Origin: Trifolium pratense
Taxonomy: Eukaryota > Streptophyta > Magnoliopsida > Fabales > Fabaceae
Assembly: GCF_020283565.1 (NCBI RefSeq)
Contig: NC_060061.1
Coordinates: 34,509,362 to 34,573,361 of the forward strand
Reading direction: 5' to 3'
DNA: 64,000 nt
Both the position numbers and the translations under genes were made by a program. Under the pieces are notes generated by a model, which worked only from the letters and a program-made list of their open reading frames with translations, searched no databases and was not told where the DNA came from. Below are positions 11,603-24,292 of this stretch, piece by piece; position 1 is the stretch's first letter, and the number at the start of each line of letters is the position of its first letter.

Positions 11603-12020
11603 GATATAGGGAGTATATTCTTTTAAATCCATTGTAAAATCATTAATTAATTATTATGATATAAAAGTATATATCCATTCAAATTTAATTAAGTAATTTA
11701 TTGTAACTAAGTTTTTTTTACCAAACAATAAATGTATTGTAAAAAGTAATTTACACATTCAATGCATGAAGATTGTTTTTCTAATTTAGTAAAAAAAAAG
11801 TCAAAGCAACCAACACAGTGTGGCACAAGTGGTTGATACTTGGGTCTCTTAACCATTTGATCTTGGGTTTGATCTCCGATCGGTGCGTATGGAGAAACAT
11901 TTGTTGGGAGAGGTCAACCCCTTAAATGGATCGGTTGCCTCGAGGAGATTAGTCTCTACAGTTGCGCGAAGAGGATACCTTTGGTTTACCAAAAAAAAAG
12001 TCGTAGCATTTGTCTAACAC
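11603..12020 (+). repeat. ATXR5-flank repeat unit 2, right part
   Basis: Matches 8731-9150, with the SINE at 11809-11999. No gene. Confidence 0.85.
11809..11999 (+). mobile_element. tRNA-derived SINE, copy B
   Basis: Same A and B boxes, A tail and flanking duplication as copy A. It differs by a few substitutions (for example GAGAAACATT against GAGAAATATT). Confidence 0.8.
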
Positions 12021-13602
12021 ACGAACACGGCTAATTTTTTGGCTCATCGACTGGAAACAGCTATGAATTAGTAACAAAAACTGAAAAATTGCACAAACAT
12101 AAAAGTATGTGCACATTACAAGTGAACGTTAGCACAGTCAATAAAATTTTCCACGTAATTGTTTGTAAGATTCACTTTTTTCCATTAGTAAGTGTGACAT
12201 TCACTCTCCGGCGTGTGAGAGTAACAAACTAAATAAAGAATTTTTATTTTATTTTATTTCTTTCTATCACCTTCATTCTTCTTCACAGTTGAACCTTTTC
12301 TCGCTTGAAAAATTGCACAAACATAAAAGTATGTGCACATTACAAGTGAACGTTAGCACAGTCAATAAAATTTTCCACGTAATTGTTTGTAAGATTCACT
12401 TTTTTCCATCAGTAAGTGTGACATTCACTCTCCGGCGTGTGAGAGTAACAAACAAAATAAAGAATTTTTATTTTATTTTATTTCTTTCTATCACCTTCAT
12501 TCTTCTTCACAGTTGAACCTTTTCTCGCTTGAAAAATTGCACAAACATAAAAGTATGTGCACATTACAAGTGAACGTTAGCACAGTCAATAAAATTTTCC
12601 ACGTAATTGTTTGTAAGATTCACTTTTTTCCATCAGTAAGTGTGACATTCACTCTCCGGCGTGTGAGAGTAACAAACAAAATAAAGAATTTTTATTTTAT
12701 TTTATTTCTTTCTATCACCTTCATTCTTCTTCACAGTTGAACCTTTTCTCGCTTTTCTCTATAAAAATTGAATCTTTCCTCTTCTTTCTCTATGGAAAGA
12801 GAGAAAGTTTAACTAATTCGATATTTTTTATAAAATAATAAAGGGTGACATAATTTTTGGTTTTAATATAATTTACAATTGATTATCAAAGTTTTACGCA
12901 ATACATATATTATTCCTTGAAAATTGAGAAGCAGGTGACTCAACTGTTTACCTTGTCATGAATGTTAGTGAGATAGTTGTTTGGAAATTGTGAAATTAAT
13001 TTTGACTTGTAGTTTTCCTTTCCACGTTGAGCTAGTTGTGCCACATATGTTATTCAGATAGTTGTTCTGGAAGTGTGGCGTAATTTATGACTTTAATGTA
13101 ATTTGCAACTGATGTTATTCGGATAGATGTTCTGATATTAGGGCGTAATTTACGACTTTAATTGCAACTGATTATTCAAGTTTTATGCAACATAGACAAT
13201 GCTTCTTGGAGATTGAGAAACAAGTGGTCCAACTGTTTATCTTCTCATACATGTTTTTAAGACAAGTATTCAAAAACAGTCATAATTTATGACTTTGTTG
13301 TGATTCACAGTCCGTCATTCAATATCTTTGGAATGCATATATTTATTGTAAATTGTTAAAAGGTTACCCAATTATTTATTTTTTCGTGTATGGTAATGAG
13401 ATAGCTATTTGAAGTGAGACTCATCATATTCACCTATGTTTGAACTTAGAACATCATCGTCCCAAATTATAAGAAAGAAAAAAGTCATACTTATAAGGAA
13501 AAACTTAAATATAATATTTTTTTTTGTAGTTTCCTTGAAATAAGTTGCATGGGAAGGTGTTAAAATAATTTTGATTGGTTATTGCTTATGGAAAAAATAA
13601 GA

Positions 13603-13647
<45 letters not shown>

Positions 13648-13710
13648 ATGCAGTTGCATTTAATTTCAAGAGAATAAGCAAAAAAAATTCTGAAAAGAAA
13701 AAAATTGTAG
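12021..13710 (+). repeat. ATXR5-flank repeat unit 3, left part
   Basis: A further upstream-region copy plus spacer, with a GA tract at 13603-13642. It is interrupted at 13711, inside the MITE start, by a copia retrotransposon and resumes at 21401. It contains the 224-bp triplication described separately. Confidence 0.85.
12083..12754 (+). repeat. 224-bp segment present three times in tandem
   Basis: Copies start at 12083, 12307 and 12531, each GAAAAATTGCACAAACAT to CCTTTTCTCGCTT. The repeated segment is the heart of the ATXR5 upstream region, ending just before the TATA-like box. The copies are almost identical (for example TTCCATTAG against TTCCATCAG). Two identical 75-codon frames here are a by-product. 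Confidence 0.95.
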
Positions 13711-14712
13711 TGAAATCTGGCACGCAGTGAACACAATGCTGCACAAGATGCTATAGCACACGTTGCAGCAAGACAGTCGCAGAACACAGTAAATAAATAA
13801 ATAAATTACAGAATAATAAATAACACAGATAGTTGTTAACCCAGTTCAGTGCAACGTCACCTACTCTGGGGGATACCAATCCAGGAATGAATCCACTATA
13901 ATAGCTCTAGTTCAAAGCCCTCGACCAACACCCGGTACTTGACTTATCACCTAGACACTACCCGTGCAATCCTACCTAAGAACCTCTTAGATAATGAGAC
14001 CCCGTCCCAAATTCCCTCTAACAACACGTACCATGTTGCTGTCAATAATAATAATCAAGATGGAGACACTCTCCTAGAAACTAGACCACACTCTTGCTTA
14101 AAAGCTTATGAGTGAATCACACAAACTAACTCCGTGCTTAAAAGCTTAGGAGCAGCTTACAATAAACAACACAAACCCAGTCCTAAACTTGCATCAAAAC
14201 GACACAAGAAAGGCTGACAAAAGACACAAACTCTAAACCCTAAAAACTCACACTTTGTAAAGAACACGGTTTAGAATACACGAGTTGAATGGCTTGAGGC
14301 TTCACATATTTATAGTCTTCAATTGTCTTGATGTGCAAGCTAGGTCTTCAGACAAACACAGCTGTAAAAATTGCGGCCAACCCTATATTATTTCCAGAAA
14401 TATAATTTGTTTTGTTTCATGTGTGGCCAAACAAAAAATTATAAATTATTATTTTCAAAAATATAACAAGTTATATTTTTGTTTTCAATAATAATTCTCA
14501 AACCGCCTTCAGGAAAACTTGTAGAACAAGCCACGCCTTGAATAGTCGCACGTGCTTAAATATAAAAATGACTTAAATCTTCCTTTGATTTGAAAAAGAA
14601 ATTCTGCGCAAAACAGAGTATCAGGATGCTGTACGATGATGCTACAGCATCGCGATCCAGCATCTGGCTGGTTGGCTTTTGCAAAATTTTAGCCAATCTC
14701 AAAAACCCAACA
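13711..14712 (-). repeat. 3' LTR of the SIRE-like element
   Basis: TG...CA ends. By eye it differs from the other LTR at five sites, all C/T or G/A transitions. It contains a palindrome GATGCTACAGCATC at 14638-14651. Confidence 0.95.
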
Positions 14713-15645
14713 ATCTCCCCCTTTGGCAAATTTTGGCTAAAACAACCTTAGGCCAGTGCATAGAGAGATACAGTCTATACTTTCCTTCGAGTCAACATAA
14801 GCACACAACTAGGAAAGAAAGTAGAACAATGCTAAGCTATTTAAACTTTCCTTCGAGTCAACATAAGCACACAACTAAGAAAGAAAGTAAAAAGTTCATC
14901 AGATGAAAGGATAGCTAGCACGTAAGCATCAGAGGCATGCAACAGCGGAACATAACACATCTAGCCTCAAAGTACAGATAGAGAGAAATAAACTCTCACA
15001 TAGTGGATTCAAGATCGGAGAAATAAACTCCTTAAAATTTAAGCAACGCCACAGAGAATAGGAAAAATAAATTCCTATATAAGCATGCATATTAAAAGTA
15101 GTAGAAAAATAAATTCTACCTACTCCCCCTCAACACATGCATAATCTTCACTCCCCCTCAAAACATGCATATAACATAAAACCATCATGCCATATAACAT
15201 AAAACCATCATGCTATACTAGATGCTATATCATTCTTCATCACATCATGCACAACAGATATTACTCCCCCTTTTTAGCCATAAATTCTGACAAATAAAGT
15301 CAGTATCACACAGTAGGAGCAGAACTTCCACAGAGTTATCAGATCATAGAGAAACATAGAGTGCAGAGAGAATCAGAGCATAGGAACTCATAAAGTGCAT
15401 ATGACAGACCATCAGGGCATAGAAAATCTGGAGTATCAGAGCCAAAAGACATGGATTGTACATGTTACAACCCAGAGAGCATCAGGGCGTAGCCCACAAA
15501 TTAAAATCCAAAAGGACATGCAAATAAAGCATAAGCAGGTCACATAGAAGGACTTGCGTCAGAGTCCTCCTCTTCTACCTCAGTATCACCACCAGCAATA
15601 TCATTAAGAACACCAGGATTGACATTGAAAAAAAACACCTTGAGG

Positions 15646-16362
15646 TCAACAATCATTTGCTTCATAGGCAAAAACATCAGTTGACTGATTGACAGATGAT
15701 GCAGCACAGTCTGCAGCATGTGTACCCTCAAACAGTCTAAAATCAAAAGACAAATCACAACCTCTCTTACTAGAAACACCAGCCTTAGTACAAATGCCAG
15801 GATGTTGAGCTAGAATAAAATCACACATCAGTGTAGGGAAAACTATAGGCATTTTCACAGCACATGACTTACCATGCAGAACAGTTTCATCAATATTCAA
15901 AGGAACAGACATAGTTTTACCACTATCATCAACATAAGGGATCACATAGATATCATGAACAAAAACATTATCAGTAGTAGTTGCTTCAGAACCCTTTTCT
16001 TTGTCAGGAACAATAACATCATCTGGAGACTCGGGTATCACGATGTTATCCAAATTTTCCCGTGCTGCAGATGTTGTAGCATCATGTGCAGCATCTTTCT
16101 CAGGAACACTCTTCTTGACATGTTCCAACACAAAGTCATCTTTGACCTCAGTTGGAGCGCTAATATTATTACCAACAAATGTTAAACACAACAGGGGAGA
16201 ACACCACATAACTTTCTCTGACAAATACTTTCTCACCACAAGAAACATCCTTATCATCAACAAACATACAATTCTTACCAAATCTTCAGATGTTTCAACA
16301 TTACCCATAACAGCATGCATTACTAAATAAGTTGAAGAGAAAACTGCACGCCACACTTGCAA
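15646..16362 (-). CDS. Envelope-like third reading frame of the SIRE-like element
   Basis: A 238-codon frame lies directly downstream of the gag-pol stop and in the same frame, separated by one TAG and a few codons. The text MPIVFPTLMCDFILAQHPGI ... FDFRLFEGTHAAD resembles the conserved block of the extra (envelope-like) ORF of legume SIRE elements. The role of this protein is not established; membrane fusion has not been shown for the family. No clear signal peptide or transmembrane stretch is seen in the conserved part. The frame stops early at 15646; acidic text in another frame (15540-15660, EVEEEDSD) suggests a frameshift truncated the C-terminus. Confidence 0.6.
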   Translation of the reverse strand: MQVWRAVFSSTYLVMHAVMGNVETSEDLVRIVCLLMIRMFLVVRKYLSEKVMWCSPLLCLTFVGNNISAPTEVKDDFVLEHVKKSVPEKDAAHDATTSAARENLDNIVIPESPDDVIVPDKEKGSEATTTDNVFVHDIYVIPYVDDSGKTMSVPLNIDETVLHGKSCAVKMPIVFPTLMCDFILAQHPGICTKAGVSSKRGCDLSFDFRLFEGTHAADCAASSVNQSTDVFAYEANDC

Positions 16363-16368
16363 TAATTG

Positions 16369-19300
16369 CTATAACTCTTCAGATAGGCAAATCCCAAGTT
16401 TGCCTCGCAATTTTTTAAATTGGACCGCCTTGGTAAAAATATCAGCCAGTTGTTCTTCAGTGGCAATATGCTCAAGAGTTATAATACCTTCTTCAACAAG
16501 ATCTCTGATAAAATGGTGCCTAATATCAATATGCTTCGTCCTACTATGTTGGACAGGATTCTTTGAAATATTGATTGCACTAAGGTTATCACAGTACAAT
16601 GCTATAGCATCTTGTACCACATTGTACTCCAACAACATTTGTTTCATCCATAATAGTTGGGAGCAGCTACTACCAGCAGCTATGTACTCTGATTCAGCTG
16701 TAGATAAAGATACAAAATTTTGTTCCTTGCTGAACCAAGATATAAGATTGTTGCCTAAAAAGAAACAAGCTCCTGAGGTGGCTTTTCTATCATCTACACA
16801 ACCTGCCCAATCAGCATCACAATACCCCTCTAGCATAGACTTGTTCTTGTAGACCCACTTGGTACCAATCACATTAGTATTTTCTGGTCTAGGAACTAAG
16901 TCCCAAACTTCATTCCTCTTGAACTGATTTAGCTCTTCTTGCATAGCATTTATCCAAAACTCATTAGTAAGGGCTTCCATCACATTTTTGGGTTCAAACT
17001 TAGACACAAAACAAGCATTAGGAACTAAGTCAAGTGTCCTTCTAGTAGTAATTCCATGATTAGGATTACCAATAATCAGATCTGTAGGATGATTCTTTTG
17101 AGTACGAATGGATGACCCTTTCTTTGAAGTAGCAAAGATTGGTTCATGTGTAGTAATCTCTGTATCATTCTTGAATTCCTCAATAGTTTCATAATCTATA
17201 CTACCTAGGATAGATGCTGTAGCATCTTCTGTATCATCTTTCACAACTTCACTTGAAATATCATCTATTACCACATTTATAGATTCCATCATGGTTTTGG
17301 TTCTGTAGTTATATACTCTATAGGCTCTGCTATTTGTTGAGTATCCCAAGAATATGCCTTCATCACTTTCATGATCCATTTTAGTTCTTGGTTCTCTATC
17401 AGACAAGATACAACATTTACTTCCAAACACATGAAAGTACTTAACAGTAGGTTTTCTATCTTTCCATAATTCATACAGAGTAAATGTAGTTCCAGATCTC
17501 AAGGTGACACGATTATGAATATAACAAGCAGTGTTCATAGCTTCTGCCCAAAAATCATGAGAGAGTTTCTTTGCATGTAACATTACTCTTGCAGACTCTT
17601 GTATAATTCTATTCTTTCTTTCTACTACACCATTTTGTTGTGGTGTAATGAGAGATGAAAATTCATGGATGATACCTTCAGAGGCACAAAAGTCAGAAAA
17701 TCTAGAGTTTTCAAACTCCTTTCCATGATCACTTCTGATCCTTAATGCAACATTGGTTTTCTCTCTTCGAAGTAGAATACATAGATCTTTGAATACTTCA
17801 AAGGTCTCTGATTTCTTTCCAATAAAATTCATCCAGATATATCTAGAGAAATCTTCTACAACAACATAGGCATACCTTTTTCCTCCTAAGCTTTCAGTTT
17901 GCATAGGTTCCATCAAATCCATGTGTAGAAGCTCAAGAACTCTGGTAGTGGTAAGATGCTGCAGCTTTGGATGTGGCATCTTGGTTTGTTTTCCAATTTG
18001 ACATTCACCACAAATGCTTCCTTCTTCGTTCTTGAGATTTGGCAAGCCCTTGATGGCTTCTTCAGGTATAGCTTTCTTCATGCTTCTTAGGTTGAGATGA
18101 CCAAGTTTTTGGTGCCACAATTTTATTTCATCTTCTTTCGTGATTAAGCATGTCGACACATTTGCTTCTTCTTGGGGAACCCATAAGTAGCAGTTGTCTT
18201 TTGATCTGACGCCCCTCATCAAAATTTCACCCTCATAATTTGTAACCAAACATTCAGACTTGGTGAATTTTACCTTCATCCCTTGGTCGCATAATTGACT
18301 GATGCTTATTAAATTTGCAGTCAATCCTTTTACTAACAACACATTGCTTAGTTTAGGCAAGCTATTACTGTTGAGCTCCCCTATACCAACAATTTCTCCT
18401 TTAGTACCATTACCACAAGTTACAAAACTAGTTGAGTAAGACTTTAAATCAACAAGAAATTTTCCAATTCCGGTCATGTGTCTTGAACAACCACTATCGA
18501 AATACCAGTCTTCCCTTGATGAAGCTCTAAGTGATGTGTGAGCAACCAGAGCAGTAATCTTCTTCTTAAGTTGAGTACCATCACTGGTCTTCACATTCTT
18601 ACCTTTAGGTTTCCATTCTTGTTGAGTGGAGGCAGTTGTGGAAACTGGTTTAGGCTGATGATGCCTGTTAGGGTATCCAAACAATTTGTAACAAAAAGGT
18701 CTTATATGCCCTTTTCTACCACAGTAGTGACATATCCAAGAGTGATGTTTTCTTTTGTTCTTTGACAAGGGATGCTGCTTATGATGTTGTAGCATCTGTT
18801 GAGGCATCTTTCGCTTATGAGTTTCTTTTGGATGCATGTACGTGAGATCTGAGCTGCAACCTTTGTGTTTTTTGACATTCTCATAACTAAGCCCAATATG
18901 TTTAGGCTTTAGAACATTTTTCTCTAAGATTTCTTCTAGTTGACCATCAGCTTTATGAAGTTTATCAAGATGATCATCATCTTTATACAGCATGTCAGAG
19001 AATTTTCTCAAACGCCAAATGTCAGCATTTAATTTTTCAATGACTTCCTTAGCTTCATCAAGATCAGAGGATAGATAATTTACCTTCTTCTGGAGCTCAT
19101 CCATCTTTGATATATTTTCAAATTTTTCTGCCTTCAATTGATTGATGGTTACCTTTTGTTTCTCAATGACTCTGCATATTTCTCCACTCTTGAGGCAGAG
19201 TTCTCTGTAAGAATTAGCAAGTTCTTCGTAGGTTACCTCTCCATCACAAGATTCTGTATTAGATGTAATAGTACATGTTAAGACTGAGATATGTTTGGCA

Positions 19301-20346
19301 ATCACAGATGCTGTATCATCTTCTGAGTCATCATCATCAGACCAACTGACAGTTAGTCCTTTCTTCGTTCTTTTCTGATATGTTGGACATTCAGGTCTGA
19401 TGTGACCATATCCCTCGCATTCATGACATTGAATATTCTTGTTTAAGCTTGACTGTTCATCACTCTTAGGTTTTCCTTGATTCATAATACTGCGCATAGT
19501 GCCTGGAGCATCATTCTTAGAATTTGGTCTGGGTCTTTTGTCCATTTGTTTTAGAACTTGGTTGAACTGTTTTCCCAGCAACTCCATAGCTTCAGAGATA
19601 CTTTCATTAGATTCTTCATCCTCCTCCAGATCTTCTTCATCATTTTTGGATGAAAAAGCAATGCTTTTGTTTTTCTTTTCAATTCTTTCATTTGCAGCAC
19701 TTTCATAAGTTTGGAGTGATCCAACCAGTTCATCCAGCTTCATCTGAGATATGTCTTTGGCTTCTTCCATAGCTGTGACTTTCATATCAAACTTCTTTGG
19801 AAGAGATCTGAGCATTTTCCTTACTAACTTTTCTTCGGGAATTTTCTCCCCCAAAGAATCAAATTGATTATCATAATCTAGAATAGTCATATGAAAATCT
19901 TGAATCATTTCCTCATCCTTCATACGTAAATTTTCAAACTGTGTAGTAAGAATCTGTAACTTAGACATTTTTACCTTAGGGGTACCTTCATGAACAGTTT
20001 CAAGAATCTTCCAAGCTTCCTTTGCTGAGACGCATTTTTTGATCAGTTTGAAGATGTGTTTGTCTACCCCATTGTATAATGCATATAATGCTTTTGAGTT
20101 TCCCAAAGCAAGCTCATCTTCTTCTTTAGACCAGTCCTCCTCAGCTTTTAGTTCAAGTGTTGGCTTTCCATCTTTGTCCATGACCACAGGGGGGTCCCAT
20201 CCTTTCAGAACAGCTTTCCAAGTTTTGCTATCCATAGATTTTAGGAAAGCAATCATGCGTGATTTCCAATAATCATAGTTGGAGACACCAACGAGAAGCG
20301 GTGGTCTGCTTACAAGCCCTCTTTCTTTGTCCATGTTGCCAGACAT
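16369..20346 (-). pseudogene. Gag-pol polyprotein of the SIRE-like element, RT core deleted in frame
   Basis: 1,325 open codons from ATG at 20346. Order by residue: gag-type region 20-200; CCHC knuckle 307-321 (CHECEGYGHIRPEC); coiled-coil-rich stretch 365-480; second CCHC 539-553 (CHYCGRKGHIRPFC); protease DSG near 617; integrase zinc region near 745-783 and D, D, E at about 810, 873 and 909; start of RT near 1122-1168 (WVYKNK); then straight into RNase H (GYCDADWAG, 1174 onward). The RT palm with its YVDD-type motif is absent. A segment of roughly 300 or more residues has been removed without breaking the frame, at about 16836-16845. Other enzymes look intact. The element should depend on RT supplied in trans. 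Confidence 0.88.
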
Positions 20347-20398
20347 TCTCCCTGTAGCTCACCCTATAACCAGAAAGGGTGCCTGCTCTGATGCCAAT

Positions 20399-21400
20399 TG
20401 AAATCTGGCACGCAGTGAACACAATGCTGCACAAGATGCTATAGCACACGTTGCAGCAAGACAGTCGCAGAACACAGTAAATAAATAAATAAATTACAGA
20501 ATAATAAATAACACAGATAGTTGTTAACCCAGTTCAGTGCAACGTCACCTACTCTGGGGGATACCAATCCAGGAATGAATCCACTATAATAGCTCTAGTT
20601 CAAAGCCCTCGACCAACACCCGGTACTTGACTTATCACCTAGACACTACCCGTGCAATCCTACCTAAGAACCTCTTAGATAATGAGACCCCGTCCCAAAT
20701 TCCCTCTAACAACACGTACCATGTTACTGTCAATAATAATAATCAAGATGGAGACACTCTCCTAGAAACTAGACCACACTCTTGCTTAAAAGCTTATGAG
20801 TGAATCACACAAACTAACTTCGTGCTTAAAAGCTTAGGAGCAGCTTACAATAAACAACACAAACCCAGTCCTAAACTTGCATCAAAACGACACAAGAAAG
20901 GCTGACAAAAGACACAAACTCTAAACCCTAAAAACTCACACTTTGTAAAGAACACGGTTTAGAATACATGAGTTGAATGGCTTGAGGCTTCACATATTTA
21001 TAGTCTTCAATTGTCTTGATGTGCAAGCTAGGTCTTCAGACAAACACAGCTGTAAAAATTGCGGCCAACCCTATATTATTTCCAGAAATATAATTTGTTT
21101 TGTTTCATGTGTGGCCAAACAAAAAATTATAAATTATTATTTTCAAAAATATAACAAGTTATATTTTTGTTTTCAATAATAATTCTCAAACCGCCTTCAG
21201 GAAAACTTGTAGAACAAGCCACGCCTTGAATAGTCGCACGTGCTTAAATATAAAAATGACTTAAATCTTCCTTTGATTTGAAAAAGAAATTCTGCACAAA
21301 ACAGAGTATCAGGATGTTGTACGATGATGCTACAGCATCGCGATCCAGCATCTGGCTGGTTGGCTTTTGCAAAATTTTAGCCAATCTCAAAAACCCAACA
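20399..21400 (-). repeat. 5' LTR of the SIRE-like element
   Basis: Same length as the other LTR. At each of the five variable sites it carries the A or T form, as expected from cytosine deamination. Confidence 0.95.
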
Positions 21401-21401
21401 T

Positions 21402-21673
21402 GTAGTACCTCTGTCCCTAATTATAGGATCATGTTTGACAAAAATGTACTATTTATTTACCTTGTTTTGACCGTATTTTTTAATAATATATAAATGTAAA
21501 TATTAGCATATAAGCTCTTGTTCCATTTGTTTTGATGACTATTTTTAAAATATTAGATTTTTATAATTTTTACTAATAGACAATTAAAGATTCTAGTGAT
21601 CAAAATTGTAAATTGGCGTACGTGCAGTGGTCAAACTTAAACAGGATCTTATAATTAGGGGGATGGAAGTAGA
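21402..21673. mobile_element. Stowaway-like MITE (ACCTCTGTCCC family), copy 3
   Basis: Continues unit 3 after the retrotransposon, which is inserted at the MITE's left edge. Confidence 0.55.
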
Positions 21674-21737
21674 ACATTTTTTACGTATAATTTGGAAATG
21701 AAAAAATAATATTTTCTCTTATATATTTGGATGTAGC

Positions 21738-22661
<924 letters not shown>

Positions 22662-23027
22662 GATATAGGGAGTATATTCTTTTAAATCCATTGTAAAATC
22701 ATTAATTAATTATTATGATATAAAAGTATAGATCCATTCAAATTTAATTAAGTAATTTATTGTAACTAAGTTTTTTTTTTACCAAACAATAAATGTATTG
22801 TAAAAATCTCTACCAAAAAAAAAATGTATTGTAAAAAGTAATTTACACATTCAATGCATGAAGATTGTTTTTCTAATTTAGTAAAAAAAATCATAGCAAC
22901 CAACACAAGTTTTACGCAATATAGACAATGCTTCTTGGAGATTGAGAAACAAGTGGTCCAACTGTTTATCTTCTCATACATGTTTTTACGACAAGTATTC
23001 AAAAACAGTGACATAATTTATGACTTC
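22662..23027 (+). repeat. ATXR5-flank repeat, unit 3 end joined to a unit 4 fragment
   Basis: Follows the unit plan as far as the first bases of the SINE (ACCAACAC, about 22898-22905), then jumps to AAGTTTTACGCAATATAGAC. That text lies about 1.1 kb further along in the other units. The SINE and the upstream-region copy are deleted here. Confidence 0.75.
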
Positions 23028-24009
23028 TGTAACGACCCAATTTTCGTATTATTATTTTAATGTGTTAAAATATTTTATTTAACGTGGCATTTTAATTAAG
23101 TTAATAACTAGAGTTATTTATCGAGTACTTTAGTTATTAAGCGTATAGTGAGAGTTATCGTGTTATTGGGCCAAGCCAATTGGGCTTGAGGCCCAATGGG
23201 CCTTGTGAGTGTGTGTGGCGCCATATGGCATGAAGCAAGGGAGAGAACATTTCATTTTCTCATAACTTTGTGTTCTTGAGAGGAGAAGAGGAGAGCTTGG
23301 GAGCTAGGGCAAAGGGAGAGCTAGGGATTCGGGATCTTCGTCGTGTTTTCTTTGAATCCAGGTAAGAGAGTAGATTTCATATTCGTGGGTGACTCGAGGA
23401 AGGGGAGAATGTCGATTTCTCCTCACCCGAACTTCCTCCACCCCATTTTCGTTTTAGTTTGGAATGGATTTTCTTGATGGAAATCGTTTCTAAGGTTCTT
23501 AATATGTTTAACATGCTTTTAACATGATTAATGAACAAAAATAATGGTTAAAAACGAGTGTTCTAATGGATTAAACTCAAGAACTTTGTGTTCTTGAGAG
23601 TTTTGATGAAAAAGTGTCAATCTTTACTTTTTCGATGTTTATGACGTAGATCTGAGAAATGAACTGTCCTTTTGTGTTTAGATATGCTTGTTGCACTTGA
23701 ATATGAACTTATTTGGGGTTTATAACATGAAAAATGGCTTATGTGAGAGTCTTGAGAGTTTAGAGTTTGAAATGAGAAATGTAGAAAATTGTTATCTATG
23801 AGGTCTGAACCTTTACGTGCAATTTTGACCTCTTTTCGTTGTGAACTGGTTTTAGTGGCCAACATAAAAGTTGTAGCCCTGTTTGTTAGCTTTCCAACGA
23901 GTATATGTGCGTCTCCATTGGACTTTCGTAGCCCAAGTTATGATCGTTGCAATGAGAGGCTGTCCAATAATTTCCGCCTGAAACGGCAGAGCAGTGAGCA
24001 GCCAGCCTT

Positions 24010-24102
24010 TCAGATGTTTTTCCGCCCCAGGCGTAAACATTTCCGCCTCAGGCGTAAAGTTCCGCCCCAGGCGTAAATATTTCCGCCCCGGGCGTAAATA
24101 CT
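24010..24102. repeat. Tandem CCGCCCCAGGCGTAAA repeats in the solo LTR
   Basis: Four copies of about 21 bp of TTCCGCCYCAGGCGTAAAYA, each containing a small CGCC...GGCG inverted pair. Confidence 0.85.
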
Positions 24103-24292
24103 GCAGTTTTCACCAATTTTTCATCTGCTGTCTTCCTTTGCATGTATTTTCGATCAGTGGCTGATTCTTACATGATTGTTGATGATTGTTGATGCTTGTT
24201 GATGCTTGTTGATGAAGAATGATGTGTTGATGAATTGTTGATTATATTTGTGAATTATAATTGTTGTTGATTGTTGATGATGTTTGTTTAAA

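Larger units (their letters stand above)
13711..21400 (-). mobile_element. SIRE/Maximus-like Ty1-copia retrotransposon with internal RT deletion
   Basis: Two 1,002-bp LTRs (13711-14712 and 20399-21400) start TGAAATCTGG and end AACCCAACA, flanked by the 5-bp duplication TGTAG (13706-13710 and 21401-21405). Coding is on the minus strand. Next to the 5' LTR the minus strand reads TGGCATCAGAGC, a near match to the initiator-Met tRNA primer site. A polypurine tract (complement of CTCCCCCTTT) adjoins the 3' LTR. Gene order is gag, protease, integrase, broken RT, RNase H, then an envelope-like frame, which with the kilobase LTRs fits the SIRE lineage. The internal 3' region 14713-15540 is non-coding, with a 60-bp direct duplication near 14777-14890 and extra CTCCCCCT tracts. 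Confidence 0.92.

Noticed and set aside
12289..12740. Two identical 75-codon frames
   Set aside because: They are the same non-coding 224-bp upstream segment repeated; there is no protein family match and the segment lies upstream of the ATXR5 start in the gene-linked copy.
14285..14491. 68-codon frame, repeated at 20973
   Set aside because: Both are the same stretch of the SIRE-like LTRs; no coding evidence.
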